Below, piece by piece: positions 50,213-59,668 of a stretch of DNA of 64,000 nt (within the stretch, counting starts at the first letter, position 1; each line of letters begins with the position of its first letter). Source of the stretch: Planctomycetota bacterium. GTDB lineage: Bacteria; Planctomycetota; SZUA-567; H5-PLA8. The notes beneath the pieces were generated by a model. It was not told the origin of the DNA and did not search any database. It was given only the letters and a program-made list of their open reading frames with translations. The translations under genes were made by a program, and so were the position numbers. Location: NCBI GenBank assembly GCA_015075375.1, contig JABTUM010000001.1:2971201-3035200 (forward strand), given 5' to 3'.

Positions 50213-52252
50213 ATGAGTATTACCGCGCGAAGGCCGACTTGTCTCGGTCGCCGGCACGCCATTGCCGGTCCAGGCAACGAACGCATGAACACTTCTACGG
50301 AGCGGCGCTTTTCGCCTAAGGTCCACCCAAAGTCTCGTTCGTGGTTGTGCCTGGCCGCGGTCACGATGCTGGCGGTGGGTATTGGGGCTGGAAGGCATAT
50401 TCGTAACCAAGGGCATTCTTCTTCGCAAACGGCTTCGTTAAGCTACGCCGACAACGGAGTATGGAAGAAGGTCGATCCGCCGGTGCGGCCTCCGCAGGGC
50501 GCGCTTATCGGCGGCGAACGCGCGGGTCCCATACCGACAACAGGACCGTTGAATGCGGGTAGCGGTCATCGCTCGGGTTGGGAGGCCGATTGGGATGCGC
50601 CTACCGGAAAAGCTTCGATCATGGCGGCGGTCTTTGGCGAGCCTGATCGAATATCGAAGGATACGAAGAAGACGCAGATTGATCCGAAAACCGGGAAAAA
50701 GGGGAAAGACTGGCACGAAGTCGTCGAAGAAAAGCGCCATGGCGCTCATATTCAAGACTTGGTGGCCTTGTCCAACGGCGACCTGATCGTAACGGGTCTG
50801 ATCCAGAACGAGCAGTCCATTCCCAAAGCGCAAAAAGTGTACCGGATCTCCAAAGGCGCAGTCGGCGCCGATTCATGCTTTGTCGCGCGACTGTCGGCCG
50901 ATGGCATGAACATGAGGTGGTTTGCAGTATTGCCCGAAAGATTCATCGTCCCGTCGCGCATGGCAATTGGCCCTGATGAGTCCGTTTATCTGGGCGGCAG
51001 CGTGGGCGAAAACCTCGCTTCGGCGCCCGAGGTCCTGCCTGGCTCCGATTTTAAAGACAAGCGAGTCGCGCTGGCCAAGATAGCCCCCGATGGATCACGC
51101 TTGCTCTGGGTTCGTCCGGGTGGCCCCAACCAGAGTGACATCACAGGCATGGATGTTGATGCGCAGGGACGCGTCTATTGGACCGGCTCACCAAGCGGAC
51201 AGGGACAAGCCAGCTACCTGCTGCGTATGAATTCTGACGGCGAAGGTATCAACTGGGAAGATACCGGATCCGACAAACCCTCGTGGACAGTGTACCTGCA
51301 TCCCAACCAGGAGCAGCTCAAGGCTGACGGCCAGTACTTCGCCTTTTACAACAAGGCAGGTAAAGATGGATTCGACTACGATGGCGACGGCAAATGGGGA
51401 CCCGTGCGTTGGGGTGGTTTCTGCTTCAGGCTGGGTGGCCAGGTGGTCTGCTTGCCTGACGGTGATGTAATGGTCAGCAGCTGTCTGTTCTATAATTTCC
51501 GAGTTGGGCAGGATAAGAGCTTTCCGGCGTTTGATTATTTCCTCGCTCGGTTCTCTAGCGAAGGCAAAGTACGCTGGTCGACCAACCTGTACCGGGCAGG
51601 CGACAGCGTTCACACCCCCGACCAGAAGCCGATCGACCTCACTTACGATGCCAAAACGGGCAAGGTGTTCTGCCTGGCCAAGCAGCACGGCAGCAACCTC
51701 TATCGGTTTATGGGCGATCTGCGCGGGGACACCGGCAACATGATGATCTGCTGGGTCGGACGCGTCGATGCGAACACGGGCGCACTTGAAAAGGGATGGT
51801 ATTTCCAAAACAGTCGCAATACCGGATTCGACGACCAGGGTCGTCCCCAAGGTCCGCCGCACCCTCAGTTGGCGGGCAACAGCCTTAAGCGCATTCGCGT
51901 CGACGGGCACGGACGCGTGTATTTGGTCGGTTCGGCCGGCGCCAAAATGTGGACCACTTCTCAGGCGTGGAAAGAATGGCCGGCCGGACAGGCCGGAGGT
52001 GGGCAGGGTTGCTTGATCGTCTTAGACCACGACCTTAATTACTTGTACGCAACCTGCATAGGCAACGGCGCCTTTGAAGATGCGGGCGGCGACATGTGTG
52101 CCTTGGCCGTCACCCCTGCTGGGGTATTTGCCGCCGGTGAAATGCGCGGCGCCGGTTTCTCAACCGCCGATCCCGCGCCGGCCTGGGCGATGCCCGACAG
52201 CATCGATTCCAAAGCCTGCTTGGTTCGCTTCAAGTGGGATGGGAAACCCTGA
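50213..52252 (+). CDS. Membrane-anchored beta-propeller-like protein
   Basis: This is a 679-residue protein with a strong GGAGGAA site before its ATG. One helix at about residues 43-60 (SWLCLAAVTMLAVGIGAG) anchors or exports it. The large C-terminal part has propeller blades: HIQDLVALSNGDLIVTGLI, DSCFVARLSADGMNMRWFAVLP, PSRMAIGPDESVYLGGSV, ITGMDVDAQGRVYWTGSP, FDYFLARFSSEGKVRWSTNLY, RIRVDGHGRVYLVGSAG, DMCALAVTPAGVFAAGEM, each with GxVY or similar strands as in SBBP or NHL-like repeats. No catalytic motif was recognised. It is co-transcribed with the regulator and the heparinase-type lyase (TGATG overlap), so a binding or surface-display role for the same polysaccharide is likely. Confidence 0.7.
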   Translation: MSITARRPTCLGRRHAIAGPGNERMNTSTERRFSPKVHPKSRSWLCLAAVTMLAVGIGAGRHIRNQGHSSSQTASLSYADNGVWKKVDPPVRPPQGALIGGERAGPIPTTGPLNAGSGHRSGWEADWDAPTGKASIMAAVFGEPDRISKDTKKTQIDPKTGKKGKDWHEVVEEKRHGAHIQDLVALSNGDLIVTGLIQNEQSIPKAQKVYRISKGAVGADSCFVARLSADGMNMRWFAVLPERFIVPSRMAIGPDESVYLGGSVGENLASAPEVLPGSDFKDKRVALAKIAPDGSRLLWVRPGGPNQSDITGMDVDAQGRVYWTGSPSGQGQASYLLRMNSDGEGINWEDTGSDKPSWTVYLHPNQEQLKADGQYFAFYNKAGKDGFDYDGDGKWGPVRWGGFCFRLGGQVVCLPDGDVMVSSCLFYNFRVGQDKSFPAFDYFLARFSSEGKVRWSTNLYRAGDSVHTPDQKPIDLTYDAKTGKVFCLAKQHGSNLYRFMGDLRGDTGNMMICWVGRVDANTGALEKGWYFQNSRNTGFDDQGRPQGPPHPQLAGNSLKRIRVDGHGRVYLVGSAGAKMWTTSQAWKEWPAGQAGGGQGCLIVLDHDLNYLYATCIGNGAFEDAGGDMCALAVTPAGVFAAGEMRGAGFSTADPAPAWAMPDSIDSKACLVRFKWDGKP

Positions 52253-55200
52253 TGTCCAGTACCGCCGAACGCCTTTGGTTGGGATCGATCCTGCTGGCCG
52301 CGGTAGCACCGCTGCAAGCGGCCGAAATGCGCACCATTCCAAACGAACTCAAAATGCGCTTTCCATGGGACATGGTCTACATGGATTTCCCCGAAGGCTC
52401 GCAGAAGGAACCGCTGGTGGTACATCTGGTCTCAGAGGAAAGGCCATCCTCGTCCAAGGATAAGAAATCCGATCGGTTGATACAGCCGGTAAAGGATGGC
52501 TGGGTTCGCCCGGCCCAGATCGAAAAGGTGACCGTCGACGGCAAGCCCATGGACCGGGTGTGGTTTGTCGCTACACTCTCAGGTGAGGAAACCGCGGCGC
52601 AGGTGACTTTCCGGACCCAGGAGATCGCTCCCGGGATCCGCATGCGGGCCGAAGGCGATTATTACCTGATCGACAACGGGGTGTACGAGCTTCGTTTGCG
52701 AAAATATGGCGAACTTCCAGGGCCCACGCCCATTGGTAGCCTGAAGCATTGGCTGGGGGGCATGCGCGTAAAAGGACATCAATCATGGGACGGTAAGGCC
52801 TTTTTCGAAGGCAGTGGCAAAGTAATTCGCGTTGAATCGACAATCCTGAACAAGGGACCCGTTTTCGTCGACGTACATCTGCGATACGTATTTGAATGTG
52901 ATACACCTGAGGGAAAGGTTGGCGCGGTGCCGTTGATGCTGGGCAAGTGGTCGCATACCTACAAGCCCAACCGTGTGCCCTCCGAGGACGTCCCCTTGTA
53001 CGAAATGGCCTACGACGTGGCCATTCGTTTCGTAATGGGCGATCCCTGGATCGAAGTGGTGGAACGTTATCACCTGCCGCCGGATCCGACGGTTAAGTCG
53101 TGGGGCATTCACCAGTACAACATCCTATGGGGCGCCACGCGTGACGACCTGCCGTACAACCTGATTGATATTCCACGCGACGAGCACGAAAAGATCGACA
53201 CCGTCACTTGGGTGCGATGGTTTTTGTACGATCAATTCGGGGGCAACTCACGCCAGGAAACGATTGCCGCGGAACCTCGGCCCGATCAGAAGGGCAGGCC
53301 CTTCGCGCTCTTGCGTCCGCGCTGGAACCAGGGTGGTGGCGGGGCGCAGGATTTTGTCCTGACGCGCGGAGGGGAACGCCCACCGGATTTGGAGGCGCGT
53401 TCTAAGGCCATCGAAAGCCGGATCGGCCAATTGAAGGATGCGGGCGCTTGGGAGGGCAAGGCCGAAGAAGCCGAAGCCATATGGCAGAAAGTCCGCAAGG
53501 GGACCAAGGCCGAAAAGACCGAAGCAGCAGCGAAGGTCGCGACGCTGCTTGGCATCGAATTCCCTGAAGGCATAGATTACAGCGAGGATCACCCGGCCTT
53601 TGGCATCGTCGCCGCCTACCCAAGCAAGTGGTGCAACCCTTATCCATCAACCATATCGGCGTATGTGCGTGAAGACCAGCGAGGCTGCCGATTCCCGCTC
53701 GTGGGGGGTGCCGGTAGCACCTATTACAGCGCGCGCTGCTACGCGCTGTGCGCCGGACCGCGCAAAATGTTTTCCAATTTGAACGACCTCGTTCGCCGGC
53801 ATACGGACTGGACCCTGGCCGCACAGAATGCTCATTACATTTTGCGCTGGGAGCGTGATCCGTCGGTGGCGGGCGCCAATATCCTGATCAGCCGTGAAAG
53901 GCTGGCGGCACTGCGCGTGATGATGGCGAATAATCCGGAAGCCGAGGCACTGCAGGCCTTCCACGAGGCTTTCGAAAAGGCTGACTTATTGACCGCCGAG
54001 CGCACGGCGGCGCAGTCCATTACAGAGCAGAATCCCAAAAGCGAAGAGGGCAAAGCCGCGGCGGGCAAAATCAAGGACCTCGACAAGCAGTTGGAAAGCC
54101 GGGACATGCAGATTGTTGCGTTCTTGCGGGGCGGCGAGCAGGCCAAAGTACGATTGCCCGACCCGGGCACTTACCTGAATACCCGATACCAGGACGATGC
54201 CAATAACCCCACTAATTACGGTAACCGCCGGCAGGTGAATAGCTTGTTCCCGCTGGCGGATCTACTGTCCGTCGGAAAACCCTTCGGCGGCGCACAGCAG
54301 GCCGCCATCGGCTACATCTATACCGACCTGGATGCTTGGCCGGGCTGGCATAATGGCTGGACGCCAGGCAATCCCAACTTTCATACTGACAAATACCTCG
54401 CTTCCATTTTTGCCGCGGCCGCCATGCAGGACCATCCGCACGCAAAAGAATGGATGGCCTTCGGGATCGATAATTTCCAGGCGGATCTTGCCAAGGTGTT
54501 GATTGCGCCCGACGGCGTGGGAATGGAATGTCCAGGCTACAGCGGGTACTCGATCGGTCTTCAACTTGAGATTGCGGGTGCGATCCACAACAGCGGCATG
54601 GGCAATCCCATCGCGGACAATCCCTTGGTTAAGAAGACGGGGCGATGGCACCGCAAGCTGCTGACGCCTTTTGACAAGCGGATCGGCCGCCGGCATGAGG
54701 CGCCCCATGGCGATACGCATCGTTGGGAGAGTGGGTTGAACTTCGGATTCGCGCGGTTGGCACCCTATTTCCAGAAGACCGATCCAGTATTCGCTTCCGA
54801 ATTGATGGGCACGTACCGGTTCCTGCAGGCATCGGGCGTAAAAATGAAGGGCAAGGGTCTGGAAAGTTCGCTGGAAGTGGATTACAGCATTCCGGCCATG
54901 CCGGTTGAAAAGATGGATTGGTCTTCGGAATTCTTTTACGGATTCGGGCCGATTATGCGTTCGGGATTTGGCACCGATCAAGAAACCTTTCTATCTCTAA
55001 AGGCCGGTCCCGCTCGTGGGCATTACCACAACGACGAGTTGGCATGGCATTACTACGCCGACGGCACGCCCATTTCGGTGGACTACAACTGCTCCTATCA
55101 TCCGCGTGGCGACCATGCCGGACTGCACAATACCTCGACGTTCGGAAAGGCTGGAATGATCCTGCACAACGGACGGAATGTAGAGGTCCCGGCCATGGAA

Positions 55201-56166
55201 CAGGCGTTTGGTACCGCGCATGTGGGCGCTTTCGTTTCGACACCGGCGGCTGACTTGGTCGTGGCCGAACGATCCAACTCGGGACTTACGATGTCGCCCA
55301 TCGATCCGGACGACGCCGAATTCCAGCGGCAATACCCGTATCGCGAAACAGGGAATCTGGTCCATCGCCGCACGCTGTTAATGGTCAAGCATCCCAGGGA
55401 ATGCCCTCTGACCGACTATTTGGTTGTGCGGGAGGAATTTCAGAATCTTAAAGAGCCACAGCAGATCAACATTCATCTGCTGGCGCGTGAAATCAATCGC
55501 ACCGGCGACACGTTTCTTGCCGTGGGTCAGTATGATAAAGATGTCCAACTGTCGGTATTCCAATCCACGGACCTGAGTTCCGAAACGCGATCGTGGTATT
55601 ACAGCGACGAATGGATGATGCATCCCGATGACAATCCCTATGTGTTACGCGAAGGCGAGCACCAGGCGGACTGGGCGGCGCGGATGGAGAAGTTAAAGAA
55701 GGATCGAGGTCTGCCGGCCATACCTGCGCCGGACTGGCAACCCCTGTTTGGCGACGGCCGCAGCAGTGATCCGAAGAATCCGAAGTCGACAGTTCGTTGG
55801 AGACGCCTGATTGAAAAAACGGGTGGCAAGGCGCTGATGCCGCCTCCTGGCTGGACGGCCTCGTGGATGTACGGCGAATACCAGCTGTGGCTTCGCCTTT
55901 CGACCGCGCCGGGTTCCACCTTGGCCTATGTCATGTATCCCTACAAACACGGCGCTCCGCGGCCGGAGATCACCTCATTGCCGGATGGTGGCGGGGTGCG
56001 CGTTTCGTTGGGCGAAGCCAGCGACGAAATTCACTTCAAGCCAAATGGGGAGTGCCTGATTCGTTCAGGCGAAAAGACTACCATCTTATTGAGAGAAGGT
56101 GAGGTTCCGGCGCTGTGCGCCATTCCTTCTTCGCCTCCAGCCATACTGCGATATCAGAAGCCGTAA
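52252..56166 (+). CDS. Heparinase II/III-type polysaccharide lyase, long multidomain form
   Basis: This is a 1304-residue exported protein. The start ATG overlaps the previous stop (TGATG) and begins a signal peptide (RLWLGSILLAAVAPLQAAE). Residues about 25-370 form an unusual N-terminal beta-sandwich module. Charged helical stretches follow at about 380-440 and 555-620. An alpha/alpha toroid (FPLADLLSVGKPFGGAQQAAIGYIY...PGYSGYSIGLQLEIAGAIHN) and a heparinase II/III beta-sheet domain come next, with His924 and His926 in RGHYHNDELAWHYYADG, DYNCSYHPRGDHAGLHN and later strands. Heparinase II/III relatives cleave uronate-containing chains by beta-elimination. The length is about twice that of common family members, and the N-terminal module is not one I can name. 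Confidence 0.75.
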   Translation: MSSTAERLWLGSILLAAVAPLQAAEMRTIPNELKMRFPWDMVYMDFPEGSQKEPLVVHLVSEERPSSSKDKKSDRLIQPVKDGWVRPAQIEKVTVDGKPMDRVWFVATLSGEETAAQVTFRTQEIAPGIRMRAEGDYYLIDNGVYELRLRKYGELPGPTPIGSLKHWLGGMRVKGHQSWDGKAFFEGSGKVIRVESTILNKGPVFVDVHLRYVFECDTPEGKVGAVPLMLGKWSHTYKPNRVPSEDVPLYEMAYDVAIRFVMGDPWIEVVERYHLPPDPTVKSWGIHQYNILWGATRDDLPYNLIDIPRDEHEKIDTVTWVRWFLYDQFGGNSRQETIAAEPRPDQKGRPFALLRPRWNQGGGGAQDFVLTRGGERPPDLEARSKAIESRIGQLKDAGAWEGKAEEAEAIWQKVRKGTKAEKTEAAAKVATLLGIEFPEGIDYSEDHPAFGIVAAYPSKWCNPYPSTISAYVREDQRGCRFPLVGGAGSTYYSARCYALCAGPRKMFSNLNDLVRRHTDWTLAAQNAHYILRWERDPSVAGANILISRERLAALRVMMANNPEAEALQAFHEAFEKADLLTAERTAAQSITEQNPKSEEGKAAAGKIKDLDKQLESRDMQIVAFLRGGEQAKVRLPDPGTYLNTRYQDDANNPTNYGNRRQVNSLFPLADLLSVGKPFGGAQQAAIGYIYTDLDAWPGWHNGWTPGNPNFHTDKYLASIFAAAAMQDHPHAKEWMAFGIDNFQADLAKVLIAPDGVGMECPGYSGYSIGLQLEIAGAIHNSGMGNPIADNPLVKKTGRWHRKLLTPFDKRIGRRHEAPHGDTHRWESGLNFGFARLAPYFQKTDPVFASELMGTYRFLQASGVKMKGKGLESSLEVDYSIPAMPVEKMDWSSEFFYGFGPIMRSGFGTDQETFLSLKAGPARGHYHNDELAWHYYADGTPISVDYNCSYHPRGDHAGLHNTSTFGKAGMILHNGRNVEVPAMEQAFGTAHVGAFVSTPAADLVVAERSNSGLTMSPIDPDDAEFQRQYPYRETGNLVHRRTLLMVKHPRECPLTDYLVVREEFQNLKEPQQINIHLLAREINRTGDTFLAVGQYDKDVQLSVFQSTDLSSETRSWYYSDEWMMHPDDNPYVLREGEHQADWAARMEKLKKDRGLPAIPAPDWQPLFGDGRSSDPKNPKSTVRWRRLIEKTGGKALMPPPGWTASWMYGEYQLWLRLSTAPGSTLAYVMYPYKHGAPRPEITSLPDGGGVRVSLGEASDEIHFKPNGECLIRSGEKTTILLREGEVPALCAIPSSPPAILRYQKP

Positions 56167-56898
56167 TGTCGAAAGGAGCTCAGTTAACATGCAGAGTCGG
56201 CCTGCAACTCGACCTGCTTTATTCACTTCGCATAGGCAACACACGATCAATAGGACTGGATCTGTCAGGGATCGGAAAACGTCCGTTCTTTTACGCACAT
56301 TTTAAAATGGGTTAGAGCCGTCTCGGTCGCCACGTAAGGAGAACCGGGCAAGCCGTTTGCTTCAAGTCGCGGTATGTGCGAATCAGTTCGTCCTCGGAAC
56401 GGCAGTACCGCCCCAGCATGGCCCCACGCCTCCGGACATTGAAGCGCGCGAACGTATCGGTCATACGCAAAACGGCTGGTTATGACGGCACGGACAATGC
56501 AGCGAGGTCTGCGGAGGCTGGATTACGGGTTACCGAATTGAGGCTGTACGGCCAAGGCAGGACTACGACGGCAATTCGGTAAGGAAGGGCCTGAAAATAC
56601 GATCAGAGTATGGGACAGGACAGATAGTGCCGGAAGTTACAATTAATACCCGTGAATGAACACCCTGACCTTCAGGCGGCAGAGACGCTCTGGGCAAAGG
56701 CGGGCGTGGCTTCGATTCATCCTTCCCTGCAATAAGAGAGTGCTTTCAACTTATGGAGGCCCGCTGCGACCGACTCACGGGTACAAGGGTGGCTCGGGAG
56801 ATAGCCCGTACAAGTCAGCGACGGTGAACTAACGCAAAAATGTTCAAAATTCGGTTCATGAACGCGGTTGGGGCGGCAGTACGGATCGAAAGGCGTGG
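56167..56898. other. Intergenic region at the right border of the polysaccharide island
   Basis: These 732 bp show no gene with a ribosome site and no recognisable domain. They contain copy B of the 86-bp repeat (56530-56615). Two GTACAAG copies lie near 56783 and 56810 in a GC-rich stretch that may fold. AAAGG precedes the sigma-fusion ATG at 56899. Confidence 0.55.
56530..56615 (+). repeat. 86-bp island-flanking repeat, copy B
   Basis: It has the same arms as copy A: TTACCGAATT (56530-56539) and AATTCGGTAA (56573-56582), 33 nt apart. The tail GGAAGGGCCTGAAAATACG then ATCAGAG follows. It is in direct orientation relative to copy A, 22.7 kb away. Loop bases differ while arms and tail are nearly unchanged. 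Confidence 0.9.
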
Positions 56899-59166
56899 AT
56901 GACGCGGATGGCCACGGACGTGGAACTGGTGACGGCTTATGCCGCCGGGCGGGACGAGGCGGCTTTCGGCGCGCTGGTGGCGCGGCACGGGCGGATGGTC
57001 TATCGCGTTTGCTTCCACGCGCTGGGGGACGCGCACGACGCGGAGGACGCGACTCAGGCGACCTTCCTGGTCTTGGCGGAGAAGGCGGTGGGTTTGAAGC
57101 GGCAGGGCGAGTTGAGCGCGTGGCTGTATGAAGTGGCGCAGCGGGTGAGCGCGCATGCGAAACGGGGGCGGGCGGTGCGGGCGAAGCACCACGGTCAGGC
57201 GGGCGCGTCGGCGCGGGAGGCTTCGGGCGGCGGCGCGGAAGCCGAGGCCGAGCGCAACGCGGAGGCCGTTCGGCGGCTGCACCGCGAACTGGAGGCGCTC
57301 TCGGAGACGCTGCGGCAGGCGATCCTGTTGCGGTACTTCCAGGGCTTGAGCGAGCAGGATGCGGCGAAGGCCGTGGGCTGCGCGCCGAACACGCTTTCGA
57401 AGCGCGTCAGCCTGGGGATCGCCCGGCTGCGCGAGCGGCTGGGGGCCGAGGGCGCGGTATTGAGCAGCGGCGCCTTGGCGGCGTTGCTGGAGGCCGAAGG
57501 GCGGGCGGCGTGGCCGCCGGGTCTGGAAGCGTCGTGTGCGATGGCGGGACGAGGCGCGGCGGAGAGCACCGCGCGCGCTTGGGCTCAAGGAGCGATGAAG
57601 CAGATGATCCGCAAACAATGGCTGCAATCGGCCTTGCTGGTGGGAGCGTGCTTGGCGTTGAGCGCGACGCTGGTCCCGTTGCTGGCCGCAAGCGGCGGGG
57701 GCGATACGCCGTCCGAACGTCCGGCTCCGCCGCCGGCGGTTCCGGGCGGCGAGGCAAAGCCGGATCCGAAACGCGCGGCGGGCGACTGGCCGGCCTTCGA
57801 GGAACGGGGCGTCGGGTACGACGGCGCATTCACGCCGGACGGGAAGCATTTTGTGTATGCGATGCTCCCCAAGCCTGGCGAATCGAAGAGCGAGCTGCGC
57901 GCGCTGGAACTAGCGACGGACCGGACGCGCAGCTTGGGCGTGGTGGCGTTGAAGCCGATCGCGCCGGCGCGGCCGGACTTCGACGAGGGGCTGTGGCTGG
58001 CGGTGCATGCGGCGACGAACGCGCTGGATGCGGTCTTCGTGAGTCCGGAGGCGCTCGACTTGCCGAAGGGGACGTTCGCGGTCTGGAAGCCCCAGGAAGC
58101 GAAGCTGGTTCCGCTGCCTATGGCCCTGGGCGACGGCGTCTACCTGGGCGCGAGCGAGGACGGGAAGCTCCTGGCGTTTCAACGCGAGCGCAGTCCGGCC
58201 GAGGTGGCGATCCTGGACACGACTCGGATGGAGCAGGCTGCGGCGATTGTGAAGCCGGGGCTCGAGCGGATGGCGGCGTACCGCGCGGAGTACGCATGGG
58301 TGGGCGGGAAGTTGATCGCGTTTTCGGTGGGCGGCAAAGGAGCGGCGACGGCGACGGAGATCCGGCGCGTCTGGCCTGAGGAGGAGGTGCTGGGTTCGAT
58401 TCCTGCTTTTGCCAAGACGTTGCTGACGGGGACGGGGGAGACGAAGTCGGTGCCGTGCGCGGCGCGTCCGGTAGGCCGGTCGGGCGAGAGCTTCGTTTTT
58501 TGCCGGGCCGGGCAGTTGGTGGCGTGGAGCGCCGGGGCTCCGGCCGAGCCGCGCGTGCTGACCGAGATGCCGATGCACGAAGAATACGATCACGGGCGGG
58601 GCCGCCTTCCGATGGGCGTGGATACGGCGTCGGGCGTGGCGTATGCGGCGTGGCTGGAGGTGACGTGCGCCGAGAAGATCGATTTCAACGATTACATTCC
58701 GGTTGAAAAAGCGCTGGGCGTGAAGCGTAACGTGACCTTGAAGCTCGTTGCGCGCGCGGCCTCCGGCGTGGCGGGTTCCGCGGAGCCGCTGTCACTGGAG
58801 CTGACGCCGCAGTTCGACGGCATGCGCGAAGCGGCGCTGGCGTCGTACCGCGCGCCGGGGGGCGGGCCGAAGCCGAACCATGGCGTGTTGACGCGCCAGC
58901 CCCACGTGTACTTCCAGGGCGCGCGCGAAGGGAAGGTGATGCTCCTGCTGCACCTGCATGTTCATTACGGAATCTGCGGGGAGAGTTCGTACTGGCCGCT
59001 GTGCGTGGACGTGAAGGCGAAGACGGTGCATCCCGCGAAGACGTTGAGCGCAACCTTTACGAGCGGGATGCAAGTGGGACCGCCGAACCTCCGGCACACC
59101 CCGTCTCCTCGCGGCGACGCGCTGGCGGTGACCGAGAACGGTACGCTGCGCGTGTACGGGAAGTAG
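56899..59166 (+). CDS. ECF sigma factor fused to membrane helix and extracytoplasmic propeller-like domain
   Basis: This is a 755-residue fusion. Region 2 is at residues 20-82 ([42 protein letters not shown]...[10 protein letters not shown]). Region 4 is at 128-182 ([51 protein letters not shown]). A membrane helix lies at about 241-263 ([23 protein letters not shown]), then a Pro-rich linker. Residues about 290-755 are beta-rich and resemble a TolB/WD-type propeller ([57 protein letters not shown]). AAAGG is 5 nt before the ATG. No target gene lies directly downstream, where a transposase remnant intervenes, so its former partner may have been lost. Confidence 0.82.
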   Translation: MTRMATDVELVTAYAAGRDEAAFGALVARHGRMVYRVCFHALGDAHDAEDATQATFLVLAEKAVGLKRQGELSAWLYEVAQRVSAHAKRGRAVRAKHHGQAGASAREASGGGAEAEAERNAEAVRRLHRELEALSETLRQAILLRYFQGLSEQDAAKAVGCAPNTLSKRVSLGIARLRERLGAEGAVLSSGALAALLEAEGRAAWPPGLEASCAMAGRGAAESTARAWAQGAMKQMIRKQWLQSALLVGACLALSATLVPLLAASGGGDTPSERPAPPPAVPGGEAKPDPKRAAGDWPAFEERGVGYDGAFTPDGKHFVYAMLPKPGESKSELRALELATDRTRSLGVVALKPIAPARPDFDEGLWLAVHAATNALDAVFVSPEALDLPKGTFAVWKPQEAKLVPLPMALGDGVYLGASEDGKLLAFQRERSPAEVAILDTTRMEQAAAIVKPGLERMAAYRAEYAWVGGKLIAFSVGGKGAATATEIRRVWPEEEVLGSIPAFAKTLLTGTGETKSVPCAARPVGRSGESFVFCRAGQLVAWSAGAPAEPRVLTEMPMHEEYDHGRGRLPMGVDTASGVAYAAWLEVTCAEKIDFNDYIPVEKALGVKRNVTLKLVARAASGVAGSAEPLSLELTPQFDGMREAALASYRAPGGGPKPNHGVLTRQPHVYFQGAREGKVMLLLHLHVHYGICGESSYWPLCVDVKAKTVHPAKTLSATFTSGMQVGPPNLRHTPSPRGDALAVTENGTLRVYGK

Positions 59167-59243
59167 CGGAAGCGGCGAGGGCGTTTAGGACAGGGGATGA
59201 AGGATTCGATCCAAATGCCGAGGGCTTGTGCGGATGGTTTCAA

Positions 59244-59583
59244 TTTGGTTTTCCCGGCGCAAAGCCCCTTTTTTGCCGGCGAGAAGGTGCCGTCGATGAA
59301 GGATTCCGAGAGGTCGATGCCACCGCGTTGGTTGAGGTGCGTGGCCAAAGCGCAGAGCACCTTTTCCATCGCACCCGCTTTAACCCATTCTTGAAAGCGG
59401 TGTTGGCACGTCTGGTCGGGTGGGTATCTTCCCGGAAGATCTTCCCATGGAGCACCCGTACGCAGCACCCACAAGATGCCAATTATGACTTCGCGTGAAT
59501 CCCGTCGCGGCCTGCCTTTACCGTCTGCCCGGCTTAGGCAGCAGCGGTTCGAGTAGAGCCCATTGTTCGTCTGTGAGGTCCAT
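59244..59583 (-). pseudogene. IS5-family transposase remnant, frameshifted and truncated
   Basis: The N-terminus [21 protein letters not shown] starts at 59583 and meets a stop near 59518. The adjacent frame continues the same protein: [53 protein letters not shown], then [13 protein letters not shown] and GKTK at 59244. This is the first half of an IS5/IS427-type transposase (DUF4096-like N-terminus), and the DDE domain after the first Asp is gone. A frameshift near 59523 and the loss of the C-terminal half make it inactive. It lies between a sigma-fusion gene and a convergent gene, evidence of past insertion-sequence activity beside the polysaccharide loci. Confidence 0.8.
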
Positions 59584-59668
59584 CTTCCTTCTTCGGCAAG
59601 GGACACATAAAAAATGACCCTGTTTCGTTTTTGAGATGTGCTCTAGTAAAACACAGCTATACGCGCGC

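Noticed and set aside
56760..56825. GC-rich stretch with GTACAAG repeats as a structured RNA
   Set aside because: The repeats are direct rather than inverted, and I could not draw a convincing stem.
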